From Ectobius pallidus (lineage: Eukaryota > Arthropoda > Insecta > Blattodea > Ectobiidae), in assembly GCA_964059195.1 (NCBI GenBank), contig CAXKWD010000009.1:86649432-86713431 (forward strand): a stretch of 64,000 nt of DNA, written 5' to 3'. The notes under the pieces are model-generated. The model was given only the letters and a program-made list of their open reading frames with translations. It made no database searches and was not told where the DNA came from. Shown in pieces: positions 12,900 to 24,873 of the stretch (within the stretch, counting starts at the first letter, position 1; every line of letters begins with the position of its first letter). The translations under genes and the position numbers were made by a program.

Positions 12900-14160
12900 T
12901 TAGCGAGAGACAGCATGAGGGGAACTTTCCTGTTCCTATGGCAACGTGTACATTTAGCACCTGGATGCAAGCCAATAGTCATTCTTCCCCTGCAGTTTCA
13001 CACAACACCCACCAGATGACGGTGGTATCTCTTATGAAATATTTAAGGGTCAGACAATTAGTAGACAAAAACCAAGCTTTTGAAAACCAAGGTAATAAAC
13101 TATCAACGTGGTATAAAATCTACAGGGTTTTTCCTATGGGGTTTATAAGTTTCATGAAAATCTGATAAAGTGTATTCGAGTTATTGTGCATATAGTCACA
13201 TGGACAGATGATTTTCCCCTTCACTGTTTCAGAAAAGAAGGCAAGGGAAACAGAAGAGATTATGGTATTTCTCATATTAGAGCCACAAATCCAGTTATAA
13301 ATGTCATATACTTTCCTACTGAACTGCCTTATGTATTACTGACAGCAACCTCCTTTCGCTTTTTGTGTTAAGTATAATTCGGGGGCTGGTCTACCCAATT
13401 GTTTAATTTTTATTTTACATTCAAAAGGTATAGCAGAAGTTTTTAACAAGTTATCAACAGAATTCATGTTCCAGCACTGAACACTGAAACTGACCTCAGA
13501 GAAATGAAAATTTAACATAACACACGAACAAAGTAACAAACAGAAACCACTATTAAAGGAATTTAAAACACAGACATTCCTCAGTCCGCGTGTAGCATGA
13601 CTAGCATTGCCAACTCAATGTTTGTAGTACCTGTAGCAGTCTGCAATGGAATGCAGCTTAATTTCATATTATCAAAGTTAACATACATTTCTAATTTTAC
13701 CAAGAAAAATTGAAAGCAACTAATATACGGTATATACCATGTTTCCAATGCAAAAGTCAATGTTTCGTAATTATATTATTTATTTTTCAATATATAAAGT
13801 TTTAGGTACCAAATATGTAAGTTGGCTATTCTGGTCTGAGCTCGTTTAGTGGAGAGCACAGAGGGAAGCAGTTTGTAGATATTTTTGATGCATGCAGAGA
13901 AACGAAAATATGGTTAACGCACGTGCAATTCCCTCCTTTTCAAAGCGATCTTGTGCTCAGCACATCCTGCATTTCATTAGTAGGTGAATGATGGTTGCGA
14001 GGTGGAAGGTTCGAATATTTTAATAATACAGAACGGAATTATACAGTAGCTATTACATTAAAGCATATCTTTTGTGATTTTTTGTGATTTATTGTCCCCT
14101 TATTTTTTTGTGTTGTAGTACATGAGCACATAAGACCCTGATTTACACCAATTATTATCT
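12900..14160. other. Tao intron 14, repeat debris
   Basis: 13105-13240 resembles one degraded unit of the TTAAGTGCCAG family (TTTCATGAAAATCTGATAAA, then CACATGGACAGA). The remainder shows no gene or clear repeat terminus. Confidence 0.4.
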
Positions 14161-14296
14161 ATAAACTGATTGTATTGGCTATCTGGGTTGGGCCACGTCA
14201 TGCTTTGGCATCTAACGTTTCGGACATCCTGTCATGTTATTAGATGCTAAAAACATGACGCGGTCCAACCCGGATATCCAATAGAATCAGTTTATA
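14161..14296. repeat. Fold-back repeat, arms about 56 bp
   Basis: ATAAACTGATTGTATTGGCT at the left pairs with AATAGAATCAGTTTAT at the right, and the pairing continues through GGTTGG/CCAACC and CATCTAA/TTAGATG. The loop is about 20 bp. It could be a small fold-back transposon or a PLE-derived terminus. Confidence 0.6.
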
Positions 14297-14531
14297 TATG
14301 ACATCGGCCATGGAAACCTACAAACTTAACCAATTATTATCGTTTATGTGCAGAACAGTATCTTAACCTTTATAGATAAAAGTGTTGATTCATTTCTGCT
14401 CCTGCAGTTAACACGGGTGTATTTGTATAAATGAGTAATTTCTTAAAATCCTTTGGACTCAATGAAACAACAGGTCCTTCTAATACTCTACACAGTTCTA
14501 TCACTTCTTATTTCACTGAGTACACAAATTA

Positions 14532-15265
14532 CCGTATTTATCTGAATATAAGCCACACTTTTTTTCCTATATTAAGCCCAGCAAAATATGCCTGCGGCTT
14601 AAAATCGTGTACAAGTCTTTTCAGGCAATAATGGTAAAAATGAACACAATATAGCCGGTTGATCCATCGTAGCTGGTTAACCTCCTCCAAGCACCACCAT
14701 CTATCGATTATCTCGATTCTCCAGGACTATCGATATATTAATCGATTTAACATCGAAAATATATTGATTTTAATCGAAGCATCGATAAGATGCATAAGCA
14801 AGTGATGTTTTGCGTATTTTGTCATTTTTGATAGCGGTATTATATAATATGTATGTATTATGAGCTGCTCAGAAGTAAAAAAAATCCGTAACGTATGGGA
14901 ATGTGAATAAAGGAGATTTTGAACTAATGGTAACTGAAAGTGAACTTATGAAAAATAGAAAAATCGCGCGAAATTCAACACTGAAAGTCATATGAGGTGT
15001 AAAGTACTGATTTCTGTTTTATTTTTCGTCAGAATTATTTAATTATATTAAATATAATTAGAACATCATAACGTAAGTCAGCTGATACTTTCTTTTTCTT
15101 ACTTCAGGCATATTTCGGGTAAGAAATGTGTTACTTTAATATTATGAAAATGAGGCAATTTTTTTTTTCACTTTGGAGTTAATTTCATTATTTTTCCTTT
15201 ACTTTACTGCTAAAAAGGCAGGTGCGGCTTAAATTCAGGGGCGGCTTATATTCGGATAAATACGG
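14532..15265. mobile_element. TA-flanked TIR element, CCGTATTTATC family (734 bp)
   Basis: Ends are CCGTATTTATCTGAATATAA and, reversed, CCGTATTTATCCGAATATAA, with TA on both sides (14530-14531 and 15266-15267). Sub-terminal GCGGCTTAAAT/GCCGCAC repeats occur inside. TA duplication suggests the Tc1/mariner superfamily; I suspect an ISRm11-like group but cannot confirm it. No transposase seen. Confidence 0.75.
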
Positions 15266-15325
15266 TACTATTCTAAGTCCTCTGGATTTCTCAGCATCTT
15301 GCTTAATGAAAAACATAAAACTTAC

Positions 15326-15508
15326 CTTTTGTTCAAGTAATGCCCTTCGGACAGATACCCTATCTTCTAGTTCCTTCCGTTCCCTATTTCTCTGAGCTTC
15401 AGCTTGCATTTTGTTCTTGGACTGGTATGCCATTAGAATTTCTAATTCATAATGCAGTCGTTCCTTTAGATGCTGGCATTCTACCTCTTGTGACTCATCC
15501 AATCGTAT
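15326..15508 (-). CDS. Tao: Tao exon 14: coiled coil
   Basis: Residues 754-814. Starts [18 protein letters not shown] and ends [11 protein letters not shown], a highly conserved Tao segment. Acceptor TCTACAG, donor AAG|GTAAGT, phase 0. Confidence 0.96.
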
Positions 15509-16440
15509 CTGTAGATAAACATAAAAGACATTTTGTAATCCAAACTGAAATCTTACTACATGCCCATAATCTGGGAATTATTTCACAAAGCTGCAAGAGA
15601 CAGTTTGATTTCACAGAAGTTTGCAGTTACACACGAGATACAGATATCTTGTAAAAGTAATCCTAAGAAGTTTCCATTAAAGGAAACATGTTGAAACATT
15701 TAGAAACAAAGATATGAAGGCCAGCAAGAGACTGGGAATGAAATTATGAAAATTTTAAAGAGAGTTACTGTCTTCCAGTCTTCAATTTCTTCTTGTCACC
15801 TGATTAATGAGTAATTTATTAGAATCACATACATAAACAACTCCAAAATTTTACATGTAAATATGACATGTCCTTGTTTTTAAACTTCCAGATTATAGAA
15901 ACATTGTTTGAATTCTATTTTGTCGCTTCGAAATTAATATAAGTATAGTCTACAGAGAAAATACATTTTCCTCAAAATAAGTTTTATTCTTTAAATGGAC
16001 TCCTCTGCAACAGAGACTGGAGAGGCCAGCTGCCAAGGGAGTTTTCTGTATGCATTGCAATTTTTTTCTTTAATAGTAATTGTCTGTTAGTGAGTTTTCT
16101 TATTTTCAATATGTTGAAAGATAAATGTATATACCCAAACAAACCCTGAAAATGATTTTTTTTATTTTTTATTTTTTCCTTAAAAAAGAAAACAGAAGAA
16201 ACTGTAAATCACAAATCTTGTAACAGAGAACTCTACACTATATAAGTGGAAGAATTGATATTTGGCACACATAAAAACTGCTAAACGCGATATTACGGAT
16301 AATAAAGTATTTGTGTGATAAGTTGTTGCTAGTTTCCCAGTTTTACATTCAAAATTATGGTCCCCTAATGAAAAATTATTTTTACTATTCATACCCATAA
16401 TTTGCTGCTAAGGCCTACCATGATGAAAATGAAAAGAAGA
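15509..16440. other. Tao intron 13, proximal part without gene
   Basis: AT-rich intron sequence. No repeat terminus or coding frame could be supported here. It runs up to the start of the degraded LINE. Confidence 0.4.
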
Positions 16441-19160
16441 AAAGAAAAAAAAAAAAAAAAACTTTTAAGTCAAAAGCGCTCAAGCCCAAACAGCCTTGCT
16501 TCCCCAGGGACATCCCTGTCGAAACCTGGACAGCGCATTCCCGTCAGATACTCCAGAAAAAAGATACAAGACCAATCTGTGAAACCAATCCTCCCCAAGA
16601 ATTTGAACCAATCACAGAAGCAGAAATATACAAAGCCATACATAGCACAAAAGTGAGGAAGGCTGCGGGACCAGACAATATATATAATGAACACCTACAA
16701 CAAGCTGCCCCCATTTTCTGTAAGGTATGGGCCATCTTAATGACAGAATGCCTTAAAACCGGATATATACCTGACAGCTAGAGGAAATCTAGGGTAAAGA
16801 TGTTGTACAAAGGTAAAGGCAATAAGGAAGACCCCAACTCATACAGAGGAATAGCCTTCCAGAGCACATTGTACAAAATCTTCATGAAAATCCTCACCAC
16901 ACTACTCACAGTTTTAGTGAAGAACCAAATTCCGGAACTGCAGTTTGGATTCAGAAGCGGCAGGTCGACTATCCAAGCAGTTACATGTCTGCAGGACAAT
17001 ATTGCAAATGCCTCAAAGGAAAACTCTTTGCAGTTTTTATTGACTACACGAAGGCACTTGATCTGATAAACAGAGAGATTTTGGTGTCCAAACTTGAAGC
17101 AATGATCGGGAAACATAACTACCTAGCGAAAATAATAGACAATAAAATAATAGATGACATGTAGCCATATCTGAACCTATAGATCAAACGAACAGTGTAC
17201 TACAAGGTGACCCTCTTAGCCCATTATTATTTAATATAGCCACAGCAGACATAAACGATATCTAATCCACAGACAATGTCCACCTTTACGTATATGCAGA
17301 CGACATGGTTTTGACATCCACTTCTCGGCAGGATCTACAAGATACCCTGGACAGTCTTGCTCAACGAGCCCGCAAAAAAGAGCTGCATATATATGAGCAA
17401 AAAACAATGGCGATGCTCCTCCAGAAAGGAGGGAAGATGGCAAGAGAGGACAATATATTCCTGAATGGAGATCTGGTACATTACACCAATCATTTCAAGT
17501 ATTTAGGAATAACATTTTAGACCTCAGGCAACACTTACACCCTACACATAAAAGATAAAATAGTACCGCATTTCACCGCATAATCATCGCATTTTTAGGC
17601 CATTTTTTCCCGTGTGAAAACACAATGCAACTATTACGCGAGGAAAGGCTGAAACTAACATGTATAGGCCTACAGTATATATACCTTACAACGAAAGAAA
17701 AAACGTATTATTAAACTACCAGAGCACTTTACTATTTACAGTTGCAGAGTTATTAAACTGCATGTGCAATGAAATTACGTCAATCATATCAATTCACGGA
17801 AAGACGATCAATCCGAAATAAAGTTACAATTACTTTGTGTTATTGTGTTTACCTGTAAATATTACGATTGTGAAAATTTATTCGACACAATGTCTTGTAC
17901 TACTAACTACAGACTTCCACAACATGTTTTTATTATTATTATTATTCTTTGTCCAATGATTCACGGCAGAGCCGGTATCGCGCGTCTTCCCTACAGTTGC
18001 ATCAGAACCCCGCCATCCGCACCTCGTGCCGTCTGTTGGAAATCCCCGTCTTCTTGATGCTCTTTACAATGATTTTTTCATGGGAGATGTGATTACAACT
18101 TTAAATGACACATGAATTAATAAGTCCTAATGATGTGCGCTGCTGATTGCTATTTTATTTTGTGCCAATCTTGTTCAAGTTTTTCGTTCACTGAAAACTC
18201 CCTGGTTTCCATTTTCTTCCGCGAATGCTAATACTTTCAAATGAAAACTCACAGTATAATTCCTGTATCTTCCCTTTTTCTACAAGTGTAGTGTACTGAA
18301 ACTGACCCAAATGGTGTTACCGCAATTTCTCGTGAATTGCCACCCCTACCCCTTGCTATTGTGTCAAGCTAGCGGTCACCGGTCAGCACATTCCTTAACC
18401 TTGAATGCATCGGGTGGAGGATAACGGTGCTCTAGATTGCAGTGGCGGCGTGTCAGTTAAAAATTTCTGAATCATCGTGAAAGAGAGAACAATGTCAAAA
18501 TATCCGTGCGACGATTATGCGATGAAATTTTTATACACCAATTTTGGACTGAAAAATCAAGGTGCGACGATTATGCGGTGGCGACGATTACGCGATGAAA
18601 TACGGTAAGTGCAACTAGAGAAGTGCAGGACATCCAAAATACTGGCCAGTTATCTTTAACATCAGCAATAAAATTATTTAAATGAAAAATTACACCCATA
18701 CTTGCTTATGACCTATAAGCTTTTTGGGAAAAACTCAACACACAAAATCTCAGAGACATCAAAAAACTAAAGGCAACATTCCTCCAGAAGATCTTATGTT
18801 TATCAAATTCACGCCTTCCCATATTACTTATGAACTTTCCAGAGAGACCTACTACATACAGGACTACTACAGCTGATGCTATCCTCCACAACTGCGTACG
18901 AGGATGTGCTACTAGAACTCCGTTGCAAGAAACAAAAGATCTGGAGTGACTTCTATATCACCACCACAATGATATCTAAGGAGTGGATGAATGCAGCTTA
19001 TGAACTGAGGCACACAGTCACACGATTTGCAATTCATGGGTTTCACCATAAGCTGTGTATCACCAGCCAAACTGAGGGATGCGTGTGCTCGTTACTGTGG
19101 AACAGAATGTGAAAGATACAATGCTTTGTGGTGCAAGAAGAGAACAGTCTCACTCACAAA
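16441..19160 (+). pseudogene. Degraded LINE (reverse transcriptase and C-terminus)
   Basis: Pieces in several frames read as a non-LTR RT: EIYKAIHSTKVRKAAGPDNI, KGKGNKEDPNSYRGIAFQST, FGFRSGRSTIQAV, then VYADDMVLTS with an intact YADD at 17293-17304, and FKYLGITF. After the inserted TIR element (17566-18605) the LINE resumes with a C-terminal region (LHNCVRGCATRTPLQ, HTVTRFAIHGFHHKLCIT). Multiple stops and frameshifts show it is inactive. The clade is uncertain. It lies antisense within Tao intron 13. Confidence 0.85.
17566..18605. mobile_element. TA-flanked TIR element, CCGCATTTCACCGC family (1,040 bp)
   Basis: Left end CCGCATTTCACCGCATAATC and reversed right end CCGTATTTCATCGCGTAATC, with TA at 17564-17565 and 18606-18607. 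It splits the LINE, and excising it with one TA re-joins the LINE frame as KDKIVSATR. The sub-terminal motif GGTGCGACGATTATGCG is repeated near the right end. No transposase. Confidence 0.8.
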
Positions 19161-19834
19161 ATTCTGCAGCAAGTGAAACAAACTCATGCACATTTGTGCG
19201 TAATTCCACCTTCATTCATTCAATATACACTAACCTTAGGTTTATTAAATTCGAGCTAAAATTTTAATGCTTTCTTGTGATTCATGTGTTTCACGATCTG
19301 TTTTTGCCAGAGGGTAAGTACTACCATTTTTAACACTCGCAAGAAATAGGAGTAGAATGAATCTAGAGGGCAGTGACTGAATATTTGCTATTACAAATGC
19401 ACTTTATTGTGCGATTCTTTTATTTTATTTAGCGGCAATCACAAAAATGAGGAAGCTAAAAAGAAAAATCAAGATACGAACCATTCAGTATTTCCAAAGT
19501 CTCTGTTAGTTTAGCTTATAACAAAACAACAAGACAATAACTGAGTGTAAAGCAACAATTGGAATGAATACAAAAGAGAATGACAGTGCATGGCAAAACA
19601 TTACAAGAATGGATTTGACAGTTGACTAGCAGTTGAAAATGTGGTCAAAGCCCATGAAACGTACTACGTTCTGCAAAAATTTAAGTAAAAGGTAAGTCTA
19701 AAGTGCTTATATGTCAACCAATTCACTTAATTAACATATTACAAGCACAGGAGAGGTTTATTTACTTCCGTTGCATATTCTAATGTCTCAAGAATTTCAT
19801 CCACATCTTTATGTTGACTGCTTTCAATAATCTA
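19161..19834. other. Tao intron 13, with a PLE end fragment
   Basis: 19607-19745 (+) matches the terminal arm of the PLE at 34905-35132, including GCAGTTGAAAATGTGG and GCCCATGAAACGTAC. The rest is unassigned. Confidence 0.55.
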
Positions 19835-20070
19835 TTTCTCTTTTGAAATAAACTGTTCCTCAGGTAAAATTTCCAGTTCATTTCTTAAAGGTCTTTCTAT
19901 ATTGGGAACAGCATTAAACATATCAAAATGAAACCATTCTAATTTTACCCCCTTTCTCTTTTGAAATAAACTGTTCCTCAGGTAAAATTTCCAGTTCATT
20001 CCTTAAAGGTCTTTCTGTATTGAGAACAGCATGAAACATATCAAAATGAAACCATTCTAATTCTACCCCC
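19835..20070. repeat. Tandem duplication, 2 x 118 bp
   Basis: TTTCTCTTTTGAAATAAACT starts both units (19835 and 19953), and they differ at only a handful of positions. The unit is not a multiple of three and shows no coding potential. Confidence 0.85.
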
Positions 20071-20319
20071 GTGTTACGTATTTAACCCAAGGGAAAGTAA
20101 GTGTTAATTAACCCCGTGTCACTAGTAAATCGAGAGTTTAGAGCTCATAAGTCATAACACAAAGTGAAATCAATGAAATCGGGGATAGAATAATTTAGAC
20201 GTACAAGTGTAGTTAGTTCACTCCAATTATCAGGTGAGGACATACTTGGCATATAATCCACCTCTAAATGCTCTTTATTAACTGTTTTAGTCCTTAATTA
20301 GCAAATAATGAATACTCAC

Positions 20320-20532
20320 CGATTGTTTCTGAAGCATTTCAGCAATACTCTGCTCATACTGGTCGCCAAGCAAAGCAAGCTTCCTGCGTTGTTCTTCCTT
20401 CAATTTTTTAATTACTGCTTTCTGTTCATCCTTCGCTGTTGTTTGTAAAATCTGTGCTTTTAGTGCTTTATACTGCCGTGTCTGTATTTTACACGTTTCT
20501 CGGAACTGCTTTCTAATCTGCATCTCCTTTTG
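20320..20532 (-). CDS. Tao: Tao exon 13: coiled coil
   Basis: Residues 683-753. Encodes [20 protein letters not shown] and [15 protein letters not shown] sequence conserved to vertebrates. Acceptor ATTACAG, donor TCG|GTGAGT, phase 0. Confidence 0.96.
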
Positions 20533-20574
20533 CTGTAATAAATAAAACACAATCAAATGAAACCAATATCAATC

Positions 20575-20625
20575 CAGATATATATATATATATGTGACTA
20601 TAGATATATATATATATATATGTGA
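20575..20625. repeat. TA microsatellite interrupted by TGTGACTATAGA
   Basis: Two (TA)n blocks, each followed by TGTGACTAT, next to Tao exon 13. Confidence 0.8.
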
Positions 20626-20976
20626 CTATTGTACAGTAGAATTTTGTTAATTTGACTTTGGATAGTTAAAATTATTGTACAATTCGAATAAATATTCATT
20701 ATCCTTGAAATTCTTATACAAATGTATGTTAAAAAGGCAATAGATTCAAACTTTTTAAGTTTTAATAATGAAATTTGGATAAATTGAAGACACAAATAGC
20801 CTCATGTTAGAATTTGTAGGAAGTTTATATAGTGAAGTCTCATGTTAATTTTGTAAAGATTCCAACAAATCAAAGCTTCAATGAATTACCCAAGAATTCT
20901 CTGCGAAAAAAGGAGAAGAGTTAAGATAGCTGGAGAGAGGGGTAAGAAAAAAAGTGTGACATCACAAAAGAATATA

Positions 20977-21988
20977 CAGTGGAAACTCGTTAACACGTTT
21001 TTCTAGGGACCAAAAAAATAGACGTCTTAAACGGGAAAATATACTACTGAAAATTAAAAAAACAATCGTAGAAAATATGTAGATATGTTTTCTAAGTTGC
21101 TCAGAACCACCCAGAAGTGCATCCTAATGGCTCAGAAATACACAAAGTGACACACAGAAGTTTCTATGCCAAGCCATTAGTTATGAGAGATTTATATTAT
21201 GTAAATGAATACGTAGGCCTAACAATATGATTTGAAAAACTTAAAACAAAACTTGCTAAAATTGAAGGAATGTATGGGAGCCATATTTAATGAAAAACCA
21301 GACGAAATTCACAAAAAAGCATCCTCTTACTCTAAAAGATCACATATGAAACAAGTTGCACTCCATAATCTGTTAACAGATATAAAATAACTGGATGTGT
21401 AATTGTGCAAAATTTCACACATGCCAAAATGTTCAGTAAACAAAGAGTCATTTTCACAGCCACAAATTGCTGATGAAATGCGATCCAATAGTCACGTGAG
21501 AAGCACGATCTGCTTTTTTGGCCTACATTTCTTCAAACATTCTAATATTTTCTTTAGACACCACACGAACCGTAAGAAATTTAAAACATATTTCACTATC
21601 TGGAGAACACAACAAAATTGTCACGATAAAATATGGCGGCTAAACAGCTGATGCTGGAAAATCCACGCAAAGTCAAAATGACCAATGAGAAGCAACTACA
21701 ATGGTTCAAAATGGCTGACGTTTGGTCCCATAGAGCAAAGGTTGAGACTTGGACACGAGAGAGTACAAGAATTCTGACATAGAGATTACACAATCGAATG
21801 CGCAAACAAGGCTTGTGTTTGGCAAAGTGTGGTTGGCGAGCCAAATACGAACGTACTTAGCGTTAAACCAAAATGCGTTAAGAAACATTTTAACATGTAG
21901 TTAGAAAGAATCGGACCGGGACTTCCAAAAACCGATGTAGTATGCGGGAAAACGTAGTAATGAGGAACATGCTAATGAGATTCCACTG
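20977..21988 (-). mobile_element. pogo/Tigger-like element (1,012 bp)
   Basis: Terminal inverted repeats CAGTGGAAACTCGTTAACAC and, reversed, CAGTGGAATCTCATTAGCAT, flanked by TA (20975-20976 and 21989-21990). CAGTGGAACCTC ends with TA duplication are characteristic of Tigger/pogo elements. It is the reverse-complement relative of 27513-28509. Only short broken frames remain, so it is non-autonomous. Confidence 0.85.
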
Positions 21989-22884
21989 TAGCATGTTAGC
22001 TAACATTTTATCAACATACTGTACATAAAAAATAAAGACAAAATCATAGAGAGCTGGACTGCACAAACCGGAGGAAATAGGGGATGCATGATGGCCAGTG
22101 ATTTCCCAATGTCGACAAGTGCATTTTACTGCATTTTACAATCTATCGAATGAAACTGATGGCAGTAAGAATTGTGCTATAATATTGGATCACAACAGCA
22201 TACAATCGATAAAAGGAATTATATAAATCTATATAAACGGCTTAGTTACTAAATGTAAAAAATCTCTTTGTGTTTAAAATTCTTTTCAGATATTTGCAAT
22301 AACGTTACTGTACCAAAATTCAAATACTAACGTAACAATGACAGAAAATGCAACTTAATTTAAAATAAAATCAGGTAAACTGATGTAAAAAAGTGCCAGT
22401 ATGTTTTTTTTAATCAGTTATGACTGCAATTATGATATGCAGAATATGTTTTTTTAATTGATTTACAAGTTAAGCTCCAGATTTATTCATTAAGCAGGGC
22501 TTAGGGAAGAACAAAGGTCTAGTTTTCTTTTTAATCAGATTAAAATCTTCCAGCATCAGCTGAACTGTACAGATTTTTGATATCTTGACAATCGCACACT
22601 CACATAAAAATACGAAAAAGAAAGTGAAATTGGCTGGTTTCGGGATTTGAACCATGGAACTCCATAACGTGAGGCCAAAACGTTACCATCTCGGTCACCT
22701 GGGTCAGTTTAACGGTCTAGTTGTAAGTTATAAGCGCATGTAAAACAATAGTGTTTTTGGTCATAGCTATCTCTATTTTAATTTCCAAAGCCGTAAAATA
22801 TCACAGTAAAACAATTGACTATGTTGTCATGATAAATGATTTGCTTTTTTTAATATAAATTCTTTCGAATACGTATATTATCAT
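21989..22884. other. Tao intron 12, with a SINE-like fragment
   Basis: 22712-22630 (-) contains a tRNA-like head: TGACCGAGATGG (A box) and GGTTCAAATCCC (B box), followed by a body ending near 22510. The rest is AT-rich without a gene. Confidence 0.55.
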
Positions 22885-23750
22885 AAAATAGGCACCAAAT
22901 TGAGCATTACTCCGAAACAGGTGAACCGATTTCATCCAGTATCAGTAGACCTCTTCCCATGAACACTATAAATGTGTATACCAAATTCCATAAAAATCCG
23001 GTAAAGCGTATTTGAGTTACCGCGTTTTTAAAATAGACACTAAATTGGGTTTTACTCCGGTACCGGACAACCGATTTGGTCCAATATCGGTAGACGTCTT
23101 CCCATGTACATTATAAATGGGTATACAAAGTTTCAGGAAAATCCAATAAAGCATATTTGAGTTATCGCGACTTCTCATATATTAACATAAAAGGCAATAA
23201 ATTGGGCATTATTCCGGTACTGGCCAACCGATTTGGTTGAACATCAACAGACGTCTTTCCATGGATAGTATAAATGCGTGTACGAAGTTTCATAAATATC
23301 CGATAAGGCGTATTTGAGCTATTGCGCCTTTAAAATATACACTAAATTGGGTTTTACTCCGGTACCGGTCAACAGATTAGGTTCAAATTTAACAGAGTAC
23401 TTTTCATGGATGTCATAAATGCGTATACCAAGTTTAATGGAAATCCGATACAGCGTATTTGAATTATGGCGCCTTTCTATTAGAAAGGCGCCATAATCTA
23501 TTAAAATAGGCACTAAATTGGGCATTACTCCGGTACCGGTGAACCGATTTGGTTCAATATCAATAGGGTTCTTCCCATTGACATTATAAATGTGTTTTCC
23601 AAGTTTCATGAAAATCCGAAAAAGCGTATTTGAGTTAGAGCGCGTACAGACACACGGACGGACGGACGGACAGACAGACAGACAGACAGACGGACAGACA
23701 TTTTTCGTCCCCCACACAATCTCATAAAGTACCATACTGGCACTTAATAA
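22885..23750 (-). repeat. Array of five diverged units, TTAAGTGCCAG family
   Basis: Units begin near 22890, 23038, 23203, 23341 and 23512 (about 140-170 bp each) and share CCGGTACCGG, ACCGATTTGG and TTTCATGAAAATCCG. The array ends in a (GACA)n/(GACG)n tract and CTGGCACTTAATAAAA. On the minus strand two units stay open as one 138-codon frame containing repeated SNTL.RI..KLG peptides. It is probably non-coding transposon structure. Confidence 0.8.
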
Positions 23751-24197
23751 AACAACAATGATTATGTAGTAATTTTAACATTTTGGTAAAACCTATTACA
23801 AAATGTAAAAACATTGATCTCAAATACCAAAGCTTAATCTGCGAATGTAAGACGACCCCACATTTCTTGAAAGACAATTTGGGAAGAATGTAGTCTTATA
23901 GTCAGGTAAGTATGGTAAATGCTATAAACACAAGATGAAATACTCATAAGCTCTTGAAACTTGAGATGGAGGTTTAACAGAGTGAAGTTACGTATGTTAA
24001 ACCTCCATCTCAAGTTTCAATTGATTATAACTTCACTATATAAACTTCCTACAAATTCTAGGATTACTCACAAGCTCTTTCACAGTATACATGTGGAAAA
24101 TGTCCACATTATTCAAATTCTACCAGTGTACAGTTCTCTTCAGAAGTGTTAACAATTCCAATGGTGGACAGAAAATAAAATCTATGTGAATTTTTAC
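23751..24197. other. Tao intron 12 distal end, with a perfect 26-bp hairpin
   Basis: Arms at 23954-23979 (TTGAAACTTGAGATGGAGGT and six more bases) and 23995-24020 pair perfectly across a 15-base loop. The right arm resembles the tail after PLE copies (CTCCATCTC.AGT, see 57310). Confidence 0.7.
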
Positions 24198-24437
24198 CTT
24201 GAGGCTCTTAGGTTGTTGTTTAAGTTCAAGAGCATGTTTTTTACGAAGTTCTCGCTCTGAACGCTGCATGTAATCTTGCTGGTTTTGCAACTCGGTGCCA
24301 TGTTGTCGCTGGATTTGCTCTTCCCGCAACTGGTGCACAGCCTTTTGTTGCCGATATTCCAGCTCCTGAGTTTTTTCGTGATGCCTTAGAAGCATTGAGT
24401 GTGCTTGTTCTAATTGCTGCTGGCGTTTGTTCAGCTC
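24198..24437 (-). CDS. Tao: Tao exon 12: coiled coil, longest 3'-half exon
   Basis: Residues 603-682. Contains MLLRHHEKTQELEYRQQKAV and ends ELKQQPKSLK, the invariant Tao motif. Acceptor ATTTCAG, donor AAG|GTAAAA, phase 0. A Helitron end lies about 30 bp upstream of the acceptor. Confidence 0.96.
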
Positions 24438-24467
24438 CTGAAATAATGACAGAATATGTATTTCTTC

Positions 24468-24873
24468 CTAGGAGGTGCCTGCAGCTTCACCCATGATAAT
24501 TAATTTGAAGATTAAAAATTAATAGCAACATTATTAAAACATATTTTTTAACACTTACACACAGATCATTCATAAACTAAACAATTAATATTATAATGAA
24601 ACAGCTAAAATTCCAGCTTTGGAGTGCATTCCACAATTAGAAAGCATTGCTTGGGGAAAACGACCTCAGACTCAAGTTCCCTGGCCCAGAAAACCCCTTC
24701 ATAGTGAGTTCCGTTCAAATCTATCAATATTTGCCCAGAATCGAAGTGATCAATAATTCCATGCAATATATTGAAAAAATCACAATGTTTTTATTTCCAA
24801 GTTATGACAACAAACGGCAAAGTATCGCGCACAGACAGACAGACAGACAAACACTTCCTCTTATTACTATAGA
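24468..24873 (-). mobile_element. Non-autonomous Helitron (406 bp) beside Tao exon 12
   Basis: On the minus strand it begins A|TCTATAGTAATAAGAGGAAG with a GTCTGTCTGTCTG run and ends GGTGAAGCTGCAGGCACCTC then CTAG (the next base is G, not T). It belongs to the GAAGCC..GGGCACC family also seen at 40155 and 48550. Same orientation as Tao, with its 3' end 31 bp from the exon 12 acceptor. Confidence 0.75.

Noticed and set aside
15340..15654. 104-codon frame (+)
   Set aside because: Antisense shadow of Tao exon 14.
23319..23735. 138-codon frame as a real gene
   Set aside because: It is a translation of repeat units and a GACA tract; other copies of the family are broken.
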